36,810 nt of DNA from Planctomycetia bacterium. GTDB taxonomy: Bacteria; Planctomycetota; Phycisphaerae; FEN-1346. The translations under genes were made by a program, and so were the position numbers. The DNA lies in contig PMZT01000057.1 of NCBI GenBank assembly GCA_003170085.1, positions 1 to 36,810 of the forward strand. The letters run 5' to 3'. Position 1 is the stretch's first letter, and every line of letters starts with the position of its first letter. The notes below the pieces were generated by a model that made no database searches, was not told where the DNA came from, and was given only the letters and a program-made list of their open reading frames with translations. This document shows positions 25,355-35,911 of this stretch, in pieces.

Positions 25355-26680
25355 ATGAAACGTGCCAGGAGCCGGGCGTTCACGCTGGTCGAGCTGCTGG
25401 TGGTGATAGTCATTATCGCCATCCTGGTGGCGCTCCTGATGCCGGCATTCAGTTCGGCTTGGGGCGTGCTGAACAACACCAACTGCCAGGCGGAACTCAA
25501 GTCGCTCTGGCGGATCCAGGGGGCGTGGGCGGCCGACCGGATGGCGGCCACCGGCGGGCGACTCGACCAGGCCTGGACAGGGTCGATCACACCGTACCTG
25601 GAGAAGACCCTCCTTGTGCCGTGCGATCAGGCCACCTACCTGCCGCAACTACCGCCGGTCGTCTCGGTGAATTCGCTTGCCCTGAGCGATGTGTCGATCG
25701 GCTTCTACAGGGATCCAAATAGCCCCACCCCGGATAAGCAGGTGCACCTGGGCGTCCCCGGTGAGTGGGACTGGTATCAGACGTGGACGAACCCCGACGG
25801 CTCTCTGCACATCGACTGCAATCTTGACGGGAACTACAATCAGAAGGCGTGGCCTAACGGCGTTCAGCCGCCGAACCTCGTGCAAATAGCAACCGGCAAC
25901 GGCAGCGGCACCAGATGGAATAATACCTCGTTCGTCCCGGCGAATGGCATGTTGAGCGATAACGACTTCACCTTCACGGTCACGTACGACAATGCGCACA
26001 ACCCGACGGCGGTGACCATCGGCGACTGTGACGGCAACGGCGACAGTATGTGGACCGACTTCGAGGTTAAGGACAAGCCGCAGTGGGGCGGCGAGAAGTT
26101 CAAGCTGCTGTTCGGCGCCGGCCACGTGGGCGACGTGGTGACCATGATCAGCACCGGCGTGCCCATTACCAGTTGGACCATCTGGTCGTCGGTGCCGGCC
26201 TACCTTGGGCAATTGGGATATGGCATCAGCCGCGGCTCTTACCTGGACGATTACGGTAACCTCAAGTCCACGCCCGATCCGAGGCTCTTCTTTATCCTGG
26301 ACTATGCGAAAGGTGTGGCGGATTTCACGAACATCGTCCCGACCGCCTCCAACCCCCAGGAGACGGACGTGAACTATTGGAGCAGCATCTTCATCACCCA
26401 GTTGCCCCCCTTGAACTGGACCGTGCCGGTATCGTTTCCACCGCCCGCCGACCCCAATCAGCCCTGGACCTGGCAGCAGGCCCAGGCGCTGCGTCATACG
26501 TCCCGCGGCCACACGGGCACGGGCGTTGCGGGCGGAACGGTCAACGTTCTCTTCTGCGACGGCCACGTCGAGAACCTGGCGGAGGAGGATTTCACCACGA
26601 CGACCAACGGCACGGTCGAAAGGGGTGCCAAGGATCGTCGCTGGCGCTATGGGGAATCGCGGCTCCCACCATCACCCTGA
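25355..26680 (+). CDS. Prepilin-type N-terminal cleavage/methylation protein
   Basis: This 441-residue surface protein has a class III (prepilin) signal. A basic leader MKRARSR is followed by AFTLVELLVVIVIIAILVALLMPAF (a hydrophobic helix with the +5 Glu), to be cut by a prepilin peptidase before Phe. The C-terminal NVLFCDGHVENL is the DGH motif found in planctomycete prepilin-like proteins, which are abundant there. The middle (about 60-400) is Asn/Asp/Trp-rich and beta-like, with DGNGDSMW-type acidic stretches that may bind calcium (inference). AAGGAGG lies seven bases before ATG 25355. An upstream in-frame ATG at 25280 would bury the signal and is rejected. The function may be in a type II secretion-like or surface fibre system. 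Confidence 0.85.
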   Translation: MKRARSRAFTLVELLVVIVIIAILVALLMPAFSSAWGVLNNTNCQAELKSLWRIQGAWAADRMAATGGRLDQAWTGSITPYLEKTLLVPCDQATYLPQLPPVVSVNSLALSDVSIGFYRDPNSPTPDKQVHLGVPGEWDWYQTWTNPDGSLHIDCNLDGNYNQKAWPNGVQPPNLVQIATGNGSGTRWNNTSFVPANGMLSDNDFTFTVTYDNAHNPTAVTIGDCDGNGDSMWTDFEVKDKPQWGGEKFKLLFGAGHVGDVVTMISTGVPITSWTIWSSVPAYLGQLGYGISRGSYLDDYGNLKSTPDPRLFFILDYAKGVADFTNIVPTASNPQETDVNYWSSIFITQLPPLNWTVPVSFPPPADPNQPWTWQQAQALRHTSRGHTGTGVAGGTVNVLFCDGHVENLAEEDFTTTTNGTVERGAKDRRWRYGESRLPPSP

Positions 26681-26711
26681 GCCGGGATACCGTGCGGCCG
26701 GACCGCGGCCC

Positions 26712-26742
26712 TTGAACCATTTCACGAGTCGACATCTATAGT
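26712..26742 (+). promoter_or_regulatory. Weak candidate promoter before the lipoprotein gene
   Basis: TTGAAC (26712-26717) is followed by TATAGT (26737-26742, 19-bp spacer) or TCTATA (17-bp spacer). The predicted start would leave a very short leader, so readthrough from the pseudopilin gene is also possible. Confidence 0.3.
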
Positions 26743-26762
26743 TTAGAGGAGAGGTCGGAGCA

Positions 26763-27458
26763 ATGCCTACCCGCGTGTTGTCCATGGTTTGCCTGGCGGC
26801 CCTGACGGCCCTGCTGTCGGCGGGGTGCTCGGATCCCACGAAAGATCTGACTTCTTCCGATCCGAAAGTGCAGCACCGGGCCGTGCTGGCGCTGGCCTAC
26901 CGGGGAGACGATGCGGCCCTCGACGCCCTGGCGCCGCTGGCGAAGGGCGAGAATGGCGACCTTGCGGCCGAAGTGCTCACGGCCTTGAGCAAGTCGCCGT
27001 CGGGCCGCGCGTGCGAGGTGCTGAGCGACGTCGTACTGACCGACAAGCGGGAGGGCCTGCGGCTGGTGGCGGCCGTGAGCCTGGGGCAGCGCAAGGAGCC
27101 GGAGGCGGCCGAGACGCTTCGCCGGGTGGTGGGCCGCGATCCGGCGCCCGGCGTGCGGGGCGAGGCCGCCAAGTCGCTGGGCGTGGTGGGCAAGATTGAA
27201 GACGCTACGCTCCTCGCGAACACGCTCGTCCGCGAGACCGATGCGCGGGCCGCGATGGGAGAGATCCTGGCGCTCCAGAAGCTTACGAGAGCAACGTACC
27301 CCCTGTACGATCCCAAGGCTTCGCCCGACGAGCAGCAGGCCCAATTGCAGCGGATACGGGAATCGGCCATTCACCAGATGGAAGTGAAAACGGGCAAGGT
27401 CCACCCGGACATCATCCGGATTCCGAAGGGGACACCCGATCCGCGGCTGAACCGATAA
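26763..27458 (+). CDS. HEAT-repeat-like lipoprotein
   Basis: The 231-residue protein has a lipoprotein signal peptide ending LLSAGC (lipid-modified Cys at 22). The mature part contains alpha-helical HEAT-like repeats (about 35-170), with the recurrent pattern ALA...DDAALDALAPLA and AVSLG...EAAETLRRVV. A basic, proline-containing tail follows. It is probably anchored in the outer or inner membrane as a protein-binding scaffold. No enzyme motif is present. AGAGGAGAGG upstream supports ATG 26763. It converges with proA, seven bases apart. Confidence 0.8.
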   Translation: MPTRVLSMVCLAALTALLSAGCSDPTKDLTSSDPKVQHRAVLALAYRGDDAALDALAPLAKGENGDLAAEVLTALSKSPSGRACEVLSDVVLTDKREGLRLVAAVSLGQRKEPEAAETLRRVVGRDPAPGVRGEAAKSLGVVGKIEDATLLANTLVRETDARAAMGEILALQKLTRATYPLYDPKASPDEQQAQLQRIRESAIHQMEVKTGKVHPDIIRIPKGTPDPRLNR

Positions 27459-27465
27459 GCCGGCC

Positions 27466-28758
27466 TCAGGTCCGCAACTGGCCGTTTCCGTAGACGACCC
27501 ACTTGTAGGTCGTGAGGTCGCGGACGCCCATCGGGCCGCGGGCGTGGAGCTTGTCGGTCGAGATGCCCACCTCGGCCCCGAGGCCGTACTCGCCGCCGTC
27601 GGAGAACCGCGTGGACGTGTTCACCATGACGCTCGACGAGTCGACGTCGCGGACGAACTGCTGGACGCGGCGGATATCCTCCGACACGATCGCGTCGGTG
27701 TGGCTCGAGCCGTAGCGGGCAATGTGGTCGATCGCCTGCTCGAGGTCGTCCACCACGCGGATGGCCAGCACGAGGTCAAGGTACTCGGCGTACCAGTCTT
27801 CCTCGGTGGCGGGCTTGGCGGCCGGAAAGATCCGCCGCGTCCGCTCGCAGCCGCGCAATTCCACGCCGGACTCGGTCAGCCGGCGGCAGATGCGCGGCAG
27901 GAACCGGACGGCCACATTCTTATGGACAAGCATCGTTTCCATGGCGTTGCAGGTGGCGGCGCGCTGGACCTTGGCGTTGAAGCAGATCGCCTCGGCCATG
28001 TCGAGGTCGCCCAGCTCGTCGATGTACACGTGGCAGACGCCCTTGTAATGCTTGATGACCGGGATCGTCGACTGCTCGGCGACCGCCCGGATGAGCGACT
28101 CGCCCCCGCGCGGAATGACGACGTCGATGGTCCGTTCCTGGCGCAGCAGGGCCGCCAGCAGATCGCGATCGGGGTTGTCGATCATCTGGACGGCGTCCGG
28201 CGGCAGCCCCTGGCCCTGCACGGCCTCGGCCAGCACGCGGTGAATCGCCAGGTTCGACCGGAGCGATTCCTTTCCGCCGCGCAGGATCGACGCGTTGCCG
28301 CTCTTGAGGCCGAGGGCCGCCACGTCGCTCGTGACGTTGGGCCGCGACTCGTAGATGGTCAGGACGACGCCCAGCGGCACGCGTACGCGCTGGATCGCGA
28401 GGCCGTTGGGGCGCACGTACCCCTCGATGATCTCGCCCACGGGGTCGCGCAGCTCAGCGATTTCCTCGATGCTGCGGGCCATCTTCTCGATGCGTTCGCG
28501 CGTGAGCGTGAGCCGGTCGATCATGGCCGCGGAGAGTTTTTCCTTCTTGGCGTCGGCGATGTCGGCGGCGTTTTCCTGCAGGAGGACCGCGGCCCCCGTG
28601 CGGAGGCCCTCGGCCATGGCCCGCAAGGCCGCGTTCTTGGTGTTGGTGTTGGCGGCGGTCAGGGCGCGCGCAGCGGTCCGGGCGCGCTCGCCGATCGCCT
28701 GGGCCTCGCCCATCCAGGCCTCACGTCCGCCGGCATCGCCCGGGGCGGCTGGTTCCAT
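27466..28758 (-). CDS. proA: Glutamate-5-semialdehyde dehydrogenase (gamma-glutamyl phosphate reductase)
   Basis: ProA reduces gamma-glutamyl phosphate to the semialdehyde with NADPH, the second step of proline synthesis from glutamate. The 430-residue aldehyde-dehydrogenase-fold protein has GVVLTIYESRPNVTSD, GLKSGNASILRGGKES, VIPRGGESLI and the catalytic cysteine region QRAATCNAMETMLVH. The C terminus has GLGAEVGISTDKLHARGPMG. ATG 28758 has TAAGGAGA upstream. It is the last gene of the seven-gene operon, 10 bp after cdaR. No proB is in the window. The first 15 residues are a poorly conserved extension. Confidence 0.96.
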   Translation of the reverse strand: MEPAAPGDAGGREAWMGEAQAIGERARTAARALTAANTNTKNAALRAMAEGLRTGAAVLLQENAADIADAKKEKLSAAMIDRLTLTRERIEKMARSIEEIAELRDPVGEIIEGYVRPNGLAIQRVRVPLGVVLTIYESRPNVTSDVAALGLKSGNASILRGGKESLRSNLAIHRVLAEAVQGQGLPPDAVQMIDNPDRDLLAALLRQERTIDVVIPRGGESLIRAVAEQSTIPVIKHYKGVCHVYIDELGDLDMAEAICFNAKVQRAATCNAMETMLVHKNVAVRFLPRICRRLTESGVELRGCERTRRIFPAAKPATEEDWYAEYLDLVLAIRVVDDLEQAIDHIARYGSSHTDAIVSEDIRRVQQFVRDVDSSSVMVNTSTRFSDGGEYGLGAEVGISTDKLHARGPMGVRDLTTYKWVVYGNGQLRT

Positions 28759-28768
28759 GAAAATCTCC

Positions 28769-29773
28769 TTAGGTTCCCGCGGGGCTTTTCTCGCTCTGCT
28801 TCTCGAGATTGAAGTTGATCGTCGGCAGCGGCTTCACGAGCTTGACGCTGGGCGGCAGGCCCAGCACCACCGGTTTGCCCGGCAGCCACGAGGCCGGGTC
28901 GGGCTTGTCGTCGGCCGTCAGCACGAGCTGGACGCGGACGTCCTGCGGGCTCAGGCGCTCGATGTCGGGCGCCGGGCCCTGGACCTCAAGTTCCACGTAC
29001 CGCTCGGCCTCGGGCTGGAACACGATGCGGTAGCGGTTCAGCATCTCGGGCGGGGCGGAGATGAAGATCGGGAATCGCCCCAGCGATTTCGTCAGCAGCG
29101 TCGATTCGACCCGCGCCGTGACCTTGACGATGGGCGGCTCGAACACCGCCTCGATGCCGTCGGGGCCGCCCAGCTTGCGCTCGAGCGAGACCTCGCGCTC
29201 CACCTGCGAGTTCCGCGGAACCGAGCTGACCGCCAGCGGCGCCACGGCGAATCGCCTGGCCTCCGCCAGCGCCCGGTACTCCGCCTCCGCCACGCGGGCC
29301 ATGACCTCCGGCGGCTGGGCCGTGGCGGCCACCGCGACCGCCCCGGTGACCTTCGGCTCGACGCGGACCTTGACCTTGATCAGGTGGTCCAGGCGGACGA
29401 CGACGTCGCTGTCGACGGTGCCGTCGTGCTCGCTCTTGACGTCGGTCACGACGATCCGCCGCGCGGACCATTGCCGGAACCCGTCGCGGGCGTGGAGGGT
29501 CATGCGTCCGGACTTGAGATCGGCGTCGGTCAGGTCGAGCCGGCACACCATTTCTTCCGGCGAGGTCTTGAGCGTCTGGATCTCGCCCTTCGGACCCTTG
29601 AACGTGACCGTGACCTGCTCGGGCAAGAGGCTCCGGACGACGTAGTCGGCCGGCACGACGACCTTGACCGGCACGGCCTCTTCGCCCTGGCCGGTCTGCT
29701 CGAGGTCGGCCCAGACCCAGATAGCCGCGGTCAGCACGGCGACGGCCATGAATGTTCGGATGCTTTCTCTCAT
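28769..29773 (-). CDS. cdaR: CdaA regulatory protein CdaR (YbbR repeats)
   Basis: The 334-residue protein has a single N-terminal membrane anchor (about 8-23), followed by extracytoplasmic YbbR-like beta repeats. The recurrent pattern includes VPVKVVVPADYVVRSLLPEQVTVTFKGP and later VELEVQGPAPDIERLSPQDVRVQL. CdaR binds and modulates the diadenylate cyclase CdaA. The gene overlaps the cdaA stop by four bases (ATGA), strong evidence for coupling. The number and exact borders of the repeats are uncertain. The identification rests on the context plus the YbbR-type pattern. Confidence 0.88.
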   Translation of the reverse strand: MRESIRTFMAVAVLTAAIWVWADLEQTGQGEEAVPVKVVVPADYVVRSLLPEQVTVTFKGPKGEIQTLKTSPEEMVCRLDLTDADLKSGRMTLHARDGFRQWSARRIVVTDVKSEHDGTVDSDVVVRLDHLIKVKVRVEPKVTGAVAVAATAQPPEVMARVAEAEYRALAEARRFAVAPLAVSSVPRNSQVEREVSLERKLGGPDGIEAVFEPPIVKVTARVESTLLTKSLGRFPIFISAPPEMLNRYRIVFQPEAERYVELEVQGPAPDIERLSPQDVRVQLVLTADDKPDPASWLPGKPVVLGLPPSVKLVKPLPTINFNLEKQSEKSPAGT

Positions 29774-30660
29774 GACGATTTCGCGCCCGCCTCGTCCGGG
29801 CCGGCCGGCGGCGGGGCCGGCGTTTCCTGTGTCTGCGGGGCCGAGAGCGAGTGCTCGGCCAGCGTCGACTCGGCGGCGCGCAGCAACTGCATCAGGCGCT
29901 GGCGCAACTGGTCGGGGGTCAGCGGGGTCTCGAGTTGGCCGCCGTCGGCCAGCGAGATCGTCCCGGTTTCCTCGCTGACGACGATGACGACGGCGTCGGA
30001 TTCTTCGGTCAGGCCGACGGCCGCGCGGTGGCGCGTCCCGTAGTGCGGGTCCATGATCGCCTGGTGCGACAGGGGGAACTCGCAGCCGGCGGCCGCGATA
30101 CGGCCCGCGCGGATGACCACGCCCATGTCGTGCAGCGGCGACCCGGGCCAGAAGAGGGTGGTGAGGAGTTCGGAGGTGAGCTCGGCATCGAGCACGACGC
30201 CGCTTTCGGCCAGCGTGGCGAGGCGGCTGTCGCGCTCGACGGCGATGATCGCCCCGACCTTGTTGCGGCTGAGTGTGGCGGCGGCCCGTACGATGCTGTC
30301 GACGAACGCCGATGCGCCCTGGCGCAGGAAGAGCCGCAGCAGCGGGTTCTCGCCCAGGCGCATCAGGCTGCGCCTCAGCTCCGGCTGGAACACGATGATC
30401 GCCAGCACCAACACGACCGGGACCACTTTCTCATACAGGTAATTCAGGCGCTCCATGTGCAGATAGTCGGTCAGGATGCGCAGGATGACGAAGCTCGTGA
30501 CCAGCACGAGGATGAATCCGCGGACGACGCGGGCGCCGCGCGTGCCCCGCAGGCTGCGGTACGCCAGGTACACGAGGACGGCGATGATCGCGATCTCCAG
30601 CAGGTCCTTCGGGCCGGAGGTCCGGTAAACGCGGTCGAGATAGCTCAGGATATCGTTCAT
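29770..30660 (-). CDS. cdaA: Diadenylate cyclase (c-di-AMP synthase)
   Basis: CdaA makes cyclic di-AMP from two ATP at the membrane. The 296-residue protein has three N-terminal transmembrane segments (about 18-37, 45-64, 78-93) and a DAC domain (about 110-250). The motif usually written DGA reads DMG here (178-180, in LHDMGVVI), with the aspartate kept. The second motif, GTRHRAA (208-214), is intact. The gene overlaps folP and cdaR by four bases each. The C-terminal 50 residues are Pro/Ala-rich. c-di-AMP normally controls potassium, osmolytes and cell wall; downstream targets are not visible here. Confidence 0.95.
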   Translation of the reverse strand: MNDILSYLDRVYRTSGPKDLLEIAIIAVLVYLAYRSLRGTRGARVVRGFILVLVTSFVILRILTDYLHMERLNYLYEKVVPVVLVLAIIVFQPELRRSLMRLGENPLLRLFLRQGASAFVDSIVRAAATLSRNKVGAIIAVERDSRLATLAESGVVLDAELTSELLTTLFWPGSPLHDMGVVIRAGRIAAAGCEFPLSHQAIMDPHYGTRHRAAVGLTEESDAVVIVVSEETGTISLADGGQLETPLTPDQLRQRLMQLLRAAESTLAEHSLSAPQTQETPAPPPAGPDEAGAKSS

Positions 30661-31886
30661 GAAACCTTCCCGGCCGATTCCGTAACCGCGGCCGCCACCG
30701 CGAGCGCCTGACGCATGGCGGCCACGTCGTGCACGCGCACCAGGAGCGCGCCCTGGGCGACGGCCAGGGCACAGGCCGCCGCCGTTCCGAAGAGCCGCTC
30801 CGACGGCACCTCGACGCCCGACAACTCGCCGATGAAACGCTTGCGGCTCGGCCCGACCAGGATCGGGCAGCCGAGGCTCCGCAACTGGCCCAGCCGCGCC
30901 AGCACCCCGAGGTTGTGCTCCAGCCGCTTGCCGAAGCCCAGGCCGGGGTCAACGAGGATCGCGTCTTCCGGCACGCCGGCCGCACGGGCCGCCTCGATGC
31001 CGCGCCGCAGGAACCGGCAGACGTCGGCCATCAGGTTATCATATTTCGGGTCGGTTTGCATCGTTTTCGGCTCGCCCAGCCTGTGCATGATGACGACGCC
31101 GGCCCCGGCCGCAGCCACGGTGCGGGCCATCTCGGGGTCGCCCTGGAGGCCGGTGACGTCGTTCACGAGGCATGCGCCCGCCGCCGTGGCCTCGCGGGCC
31201 ACGCGGGCGCGGCGCGTATCGATGCTCAGGGGTATGCCGGCGCGCCGCACGAGACCCTCAATGACGGGCATCACGCGCGCCAGTTCCACGTCCTCGCTGA
31301 CGGGGTCGCTGCCGGGCCGCGTGGACTCGCCGCCGATGTCGAGGACGTCGGCGCCTTCTTCCGCCAGGCGGACGCCGTGCGCCACCGCTTCGTCGGGCGA
31401 CCGGAACTGCCCGCCGTCGCTGAAGCTGTCGGGCGTGACGTTGACGATGCCCACGATCGCGGGGCGCGGCCCGACGGCCAGACGCCGCGTGCCCAGCCGG
31501 ATCGTGAAGTGCCGCCGCGCGTAGGCCTCGAGCGTGGCGCGCAGTTCTTCGCCCATCCGGGGAAGGTCAAACGGTTCCTGCGCGAGCCGTGCGAGGAGGT
31601 CGTTGAACTGCCGTCGCGAGCCGACGATGACGGCCGCCGTCCGCTCCACCGCTTCGGCCGAGATGCCGTGGCAGACGGCCACGTCGCCGCCGGCCGCCAG
31701 CATCTCCTGCTTCAGGAGGTTGGCCTGGCGGCGGTCGATGCCCTCCAGGGCCACGGCGAGCGCCTCGCCCTTGGTCATCATGCGGCGGATGCCGTAGTCG
31801 GTGGCGCCGGTGTGGCGCATTTCGTCGAGGAGAGGGGCGGCCTCGGTCGCCGCGATCACTCGGGCGTTAAAGCTGGACTGAAGCAC
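30657..31886 (-). CDS. folP: Dihydropteroate synthase with N-terminal extension
   Basis: FolP joins pterin pyrophosphate to p-aminobenzoate. The catalytic TIM barrel starts near residue 140 and is complete: GIVNVTPDSFSDGG, DIGGESTRPGSD, VNDVTG, LVDPGLGFGKRLEHN, GPSRKRFIGEL and the terminal RVHDV. The first roughly 140 residues form a separate domain seen in some other bacterial DHPS. It has basic/helical segments such as DYGIRRMMTKGEALAVALEG. The start is GTG 31886 with GGAGGGG upstream. It overlaps cdaA by four bases (ATGA) and follows ftsH by 18 bp. Standard folP is about 270-280 residues, so this form is long. Confidence 0.95.
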   Translation of the reverse strand: MLQSSFNARVIAATEAAPLLDEMRHTGATDYGIRRMMTKGEALAVALEGIDRRQANLLKQEMLAAGGDVAVCHGISAEAVERTAAVIVGSRRQFNDLLARLAQEPFDLPRMGEELRATLEAYARRHFTIRLGTRRLAVGPRPAIVGIVNVTPDSFSDGGQFRSPDEAVAHGVRLAEEGADVLDIGGESTRPGSDPVSEDVELARVMPVIEGLVRRAGIPLSIDTRRARVAREATAAGACLVNDVTGLQGDPEMARTVAAAGAGVVIMHRLGEPKTMQTDPKYDNLMADVCRFLRRGIEAARAAGVPEDAILVDPGLGFGKRLEHNLGVLARLGQLRSLGCPILVGPSRKRFIGELSGVEVPSERLFGTAAACALAVAQGALLVRVHDVAAMRQALAVAAAVTESAGKVS

Positions 31887-31904
31887 GTGTCGGTCCCCTC
31901 CGGT

Positions 31905-33875
<1,971 letters not shown>

Positions 33876-33885
33876 GAAACTACCT

Positions 33886-34389
33886 TTACCATTCTTTTTC
33901 CATGGCTTCGACGATCTTCACGGCCAGGCGCTCCATCGCCAGGTTGGTGGCCGACTCCTGGTTCTCGCTGATGGCCGGGGCGTACGAGGCCGAAGCCGAA
34001 ATGCGCTCGCGCCGGGCCAGAATGGCACCCGTCCGCAGGTCCTTCCACTCGAACCAGCAGGTGACCGTGACCTCGATGTCCTGCGGCCTGTCGCGCTGAA
34101 GGCTTTCCGTCAGGACCGGCGCCGAGAGCAGAATGATCTCGCCGCGCAGCTCCGTATCGGCCCGCTTGGGATCATGGATGACCTTGTAGGGCGTGTGCAA
34201 CTCGATGTTCTTGACGACGCGCTCCGAGAGGTTGAATTCCAGGTTGCGTCGGAATTCCTTGGAGCTGAAGATACTCACGGCCACCGAGTGCACGTCCGTC
34301 CGGTGCAGCGGCTCCATGGTGTAGCCGCAACCGGCCGCCGTCAGGGCCGACAGCGCCACCAGTGCGATCCAGCATCGAGTGTTCGTCAC
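33886..34389 (-). CDS. lptE: LptE-like lipoprotein (LPS assembly)
   Basis: The 167-residue lipoprotein has a signal ending LTAAGC and then GYTMEPLHRTDVHSVAVSIFSSKEFRRNLEFNLSERV. The GY after the cysteine and the FRR...LSERV segment fit the LptE (DUF of LPS outer-membrane assembly) pattern. LptE plugs the LptD translocon in the outer membrane. The start is GTG 34389, with AGGAG upstream and a four-base GTGA overlap with the TPR gene. No lptD is nearby. Assignment is by pattern and context, so moderate. Confidence 0.75.
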   Translation of the reverse strand: MTNTRCWIALVALSALTAAGCGYTMEPLHRTDVHSVAVSIFSSKEFRRNLEFNLSERVVKNIELHTPYKVIHDPKRADTELRGEIILLSAPVLTESLQRDRPQDIEVTVTCWFEWKDLRTGAILARRERISASASYAPAISENQESATNLAMERLAVKIVEAMEKEW

Positions 34390-35711
34390 GGCTCGTGCTC
34401 CTGTTTGAGAGAGGGCCCGGGCAGCAGTCGCCGGGCCTGCTCGGCCCACGGGGTATCCGGGAACCGCGCCTCAAGTGTCTCGACATAATGGGCCGCCGCC
34501 TCGGGCCGATTCGTCCTCATGTAATGGGCGGCCGCCTCGTACAACCCCATGGCCTGCGTGTCGCGGACCTGTTCGAGGAGGTGGGCCACGTTCTCCTGCT
34601 CGGCCTCCTGCGGGTACTTCTGCTGAAACTGCTTCAGCCGGTCGTACGCCAGTTGCAGGCACGTTGTATCATACCGCGAACCGCGGCATCTTTCGATAGC
34701 GCACTTTGCCCGAAGTAATTCCGCCCGCCTCACGTCCGGGCCGTTCGGGAACTCGCGGCAGTACTTGTCGTAGTAGTCCTCGGCATCGTTCCACGCACGT
34801 TGGCCCCAGTGATAGTCGGCGATCCGCGCCACGATCTTTGGGGCGAGGTCGCCGGTGGGCTGGTGCTCGTACACCTTCCGCAGGATCTCCAGGCCCTCGC
34901 TCTCGGCCGACACCAGGAGCGCCACGCCCCAGATCTTGCGGTGCGTTCCGGTGAGGAACTTCTCGGCCACTTCCATTTCCTTCATCAGCGCATCGAGGTA
35001 GTGCGGACTGCCGGCGTAGGTGATGATGAACTCCTCGTATTGCTCGTAGACCAGGTAGTGCTCTTCCATGGCCCACAGGGCGACGCCACGGAGCCACATC
35101 GCCTCTTCGCGGTACTGCGACGTGGGGAAATGTTGGATCAGGTCATCCAGCATCGAGGCGGCGTTCTTGTAGTCCTTGGCCTTCAGATGCGACATGCCCA
35201 TGTCGAGCAGGATCTTGTCGTCAACGGGGCCCCGCTTCATTTTCAGCCAGGCGGCCTTCCAGTCGACGCCTCCGGCGGCCGGCTTCTCGGCCTCCGACGA
35301 CGGCGGCGCTGCGGCCGGCGTGGCCGGGGCAGGGGACTCTTTCTTCGCGGGCGCCTCGACGCGGGTCTCCGGCACAAACAACGGCGGCGCTGCTGATGGC
35401 GCCACCGGTGTAGCGGGCACAACAGGTGCCGCAGGCGTTATGGAAGGCGCCGGAGGCGGTATCGGTTCCTCCTCCTTCGGCGCAGGCGAAGGCGCTATGG
35501 GAACGACCTTGGGGGCCTGGGGCGCGGTTTTCGGGGCCCCTGGCGCCGGCTTGGATGCAGGGGGCGTGGCCTTGGGTGCCTCGGGGGCCGGGGGCAGTGC
35601 CTCCTCCACGTAAAGCCAGTGGCCGTCACGCCAGACCCAACGGGCCCACGCCGGCGACGTACTGCCCAGCGCCAGGCCGCAGATAATCAACGCGATCACG
35701 AAACGACGCAC
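34386..35711 (-). CDS. Secreted TPR/BamD-like protein with Pro/Ala-rich linker
   Basis: The 441-residue protein has a signal peptide (about 1-23, ending PAWA) and a W/H-rich patch. A long Pro/Ala/Lys linker (about 40-150) follows, then a helical repeat domain with TPR/BamD-like units (LLDMGMSHLKAKDYKNAASMLDDLIQHFPTSQ, AEDYYDKYCREFPNGPDVRRAEL, AHYVETLEARFPDTPWAEQARR). This resembles BamD or a related outer-membrane assembly adaptor. There is no lipobox, unlike classical BamD. The start is GTG 35711 with AAGGGG eight bases upstream. It is the first gene of the operon and overlaps lptE by four bases. Confidence 0.78.
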   Translation of the reverse strand: MRRFVIALIICGLALGSTSPAWARWVWRDGHWLYVEEALPPAPEAPKATPPASKPAPGAPKTAPQAPKVVPIAPSPAPKEEEPIPPPAPSITPAAPVVPATPVAPSAAPPLFVPETRVEAPAKKESPAPATPAAAPPSSEAEKPAAGGVDWKAAWLKMKRGPVDDKILLDMGMSHLKAKDYKNAASMLDDLIQHFPTSQYREEAMWLRGVALWAMEEHYLVYEQYEEFIITYAGSPHYLDALMKEMEVAEKFLTGTHRKIWGVALLVSAESEGLEILRKVYEHQPTGDLAPKIVARIADYHWGQRAWNDAEDYYDKYCREFPNGPDVRRAELLRAKCAIERCRGSRYDTTCLQLAYDRLKQFQQKYPQEAEQENVAHLLEQVRDTQAMGLYEAAAHYMRTNRPEAAAHYVETLEARFPDTPWAEQARRLLPGPSLKQEHEP

Positions 35712-35744
35712 GATCCATCCCCTTGTCAGACAGAACGAACTCCG

Positions 35745-35800
35745 CGGCGGCACCCGCCCCGCCACGGCGGGTCTTCGACGCGGCGGGGGGCCGACCCACG
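35745..35800. repeat. Partial copy of the palindromic repeat family
   Basis: A 30-bp block at 35758-35787, starting CCCGCCACGGCGGG, is identical to 6682-6711 inside copy 1. The outer inverted repeats are not preserved. It lies in the operon leader, between the promoter -10 at 35833-35838 and the first gene. Confidence 0.6.
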
Positions 35801-35832
35801 GGCTACGGCTTCCGCTCTCCGAAAGTCGCCGC

Positions 35833-35838
35833 ATTATA
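35833..35838 (-). promoter_or_regulatory. Consensus -10 for the seven-gene operon
   Basis: ATTATA on plus is TATAAT on minus, 122 bp before the operon's first start. The -35 is not clear. Identical 8-mers CCGAAAGT at 35819-35826 and 35865-35872 flank it. Confidence 0.5.
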
Positions 35839-35911
35839 CATGAAAACAGGATGTTCTGAGTCTACCGAAAGTGCGCATTTAACGCAACGCAAACAATCGC
35901 GGCGCCGCATC

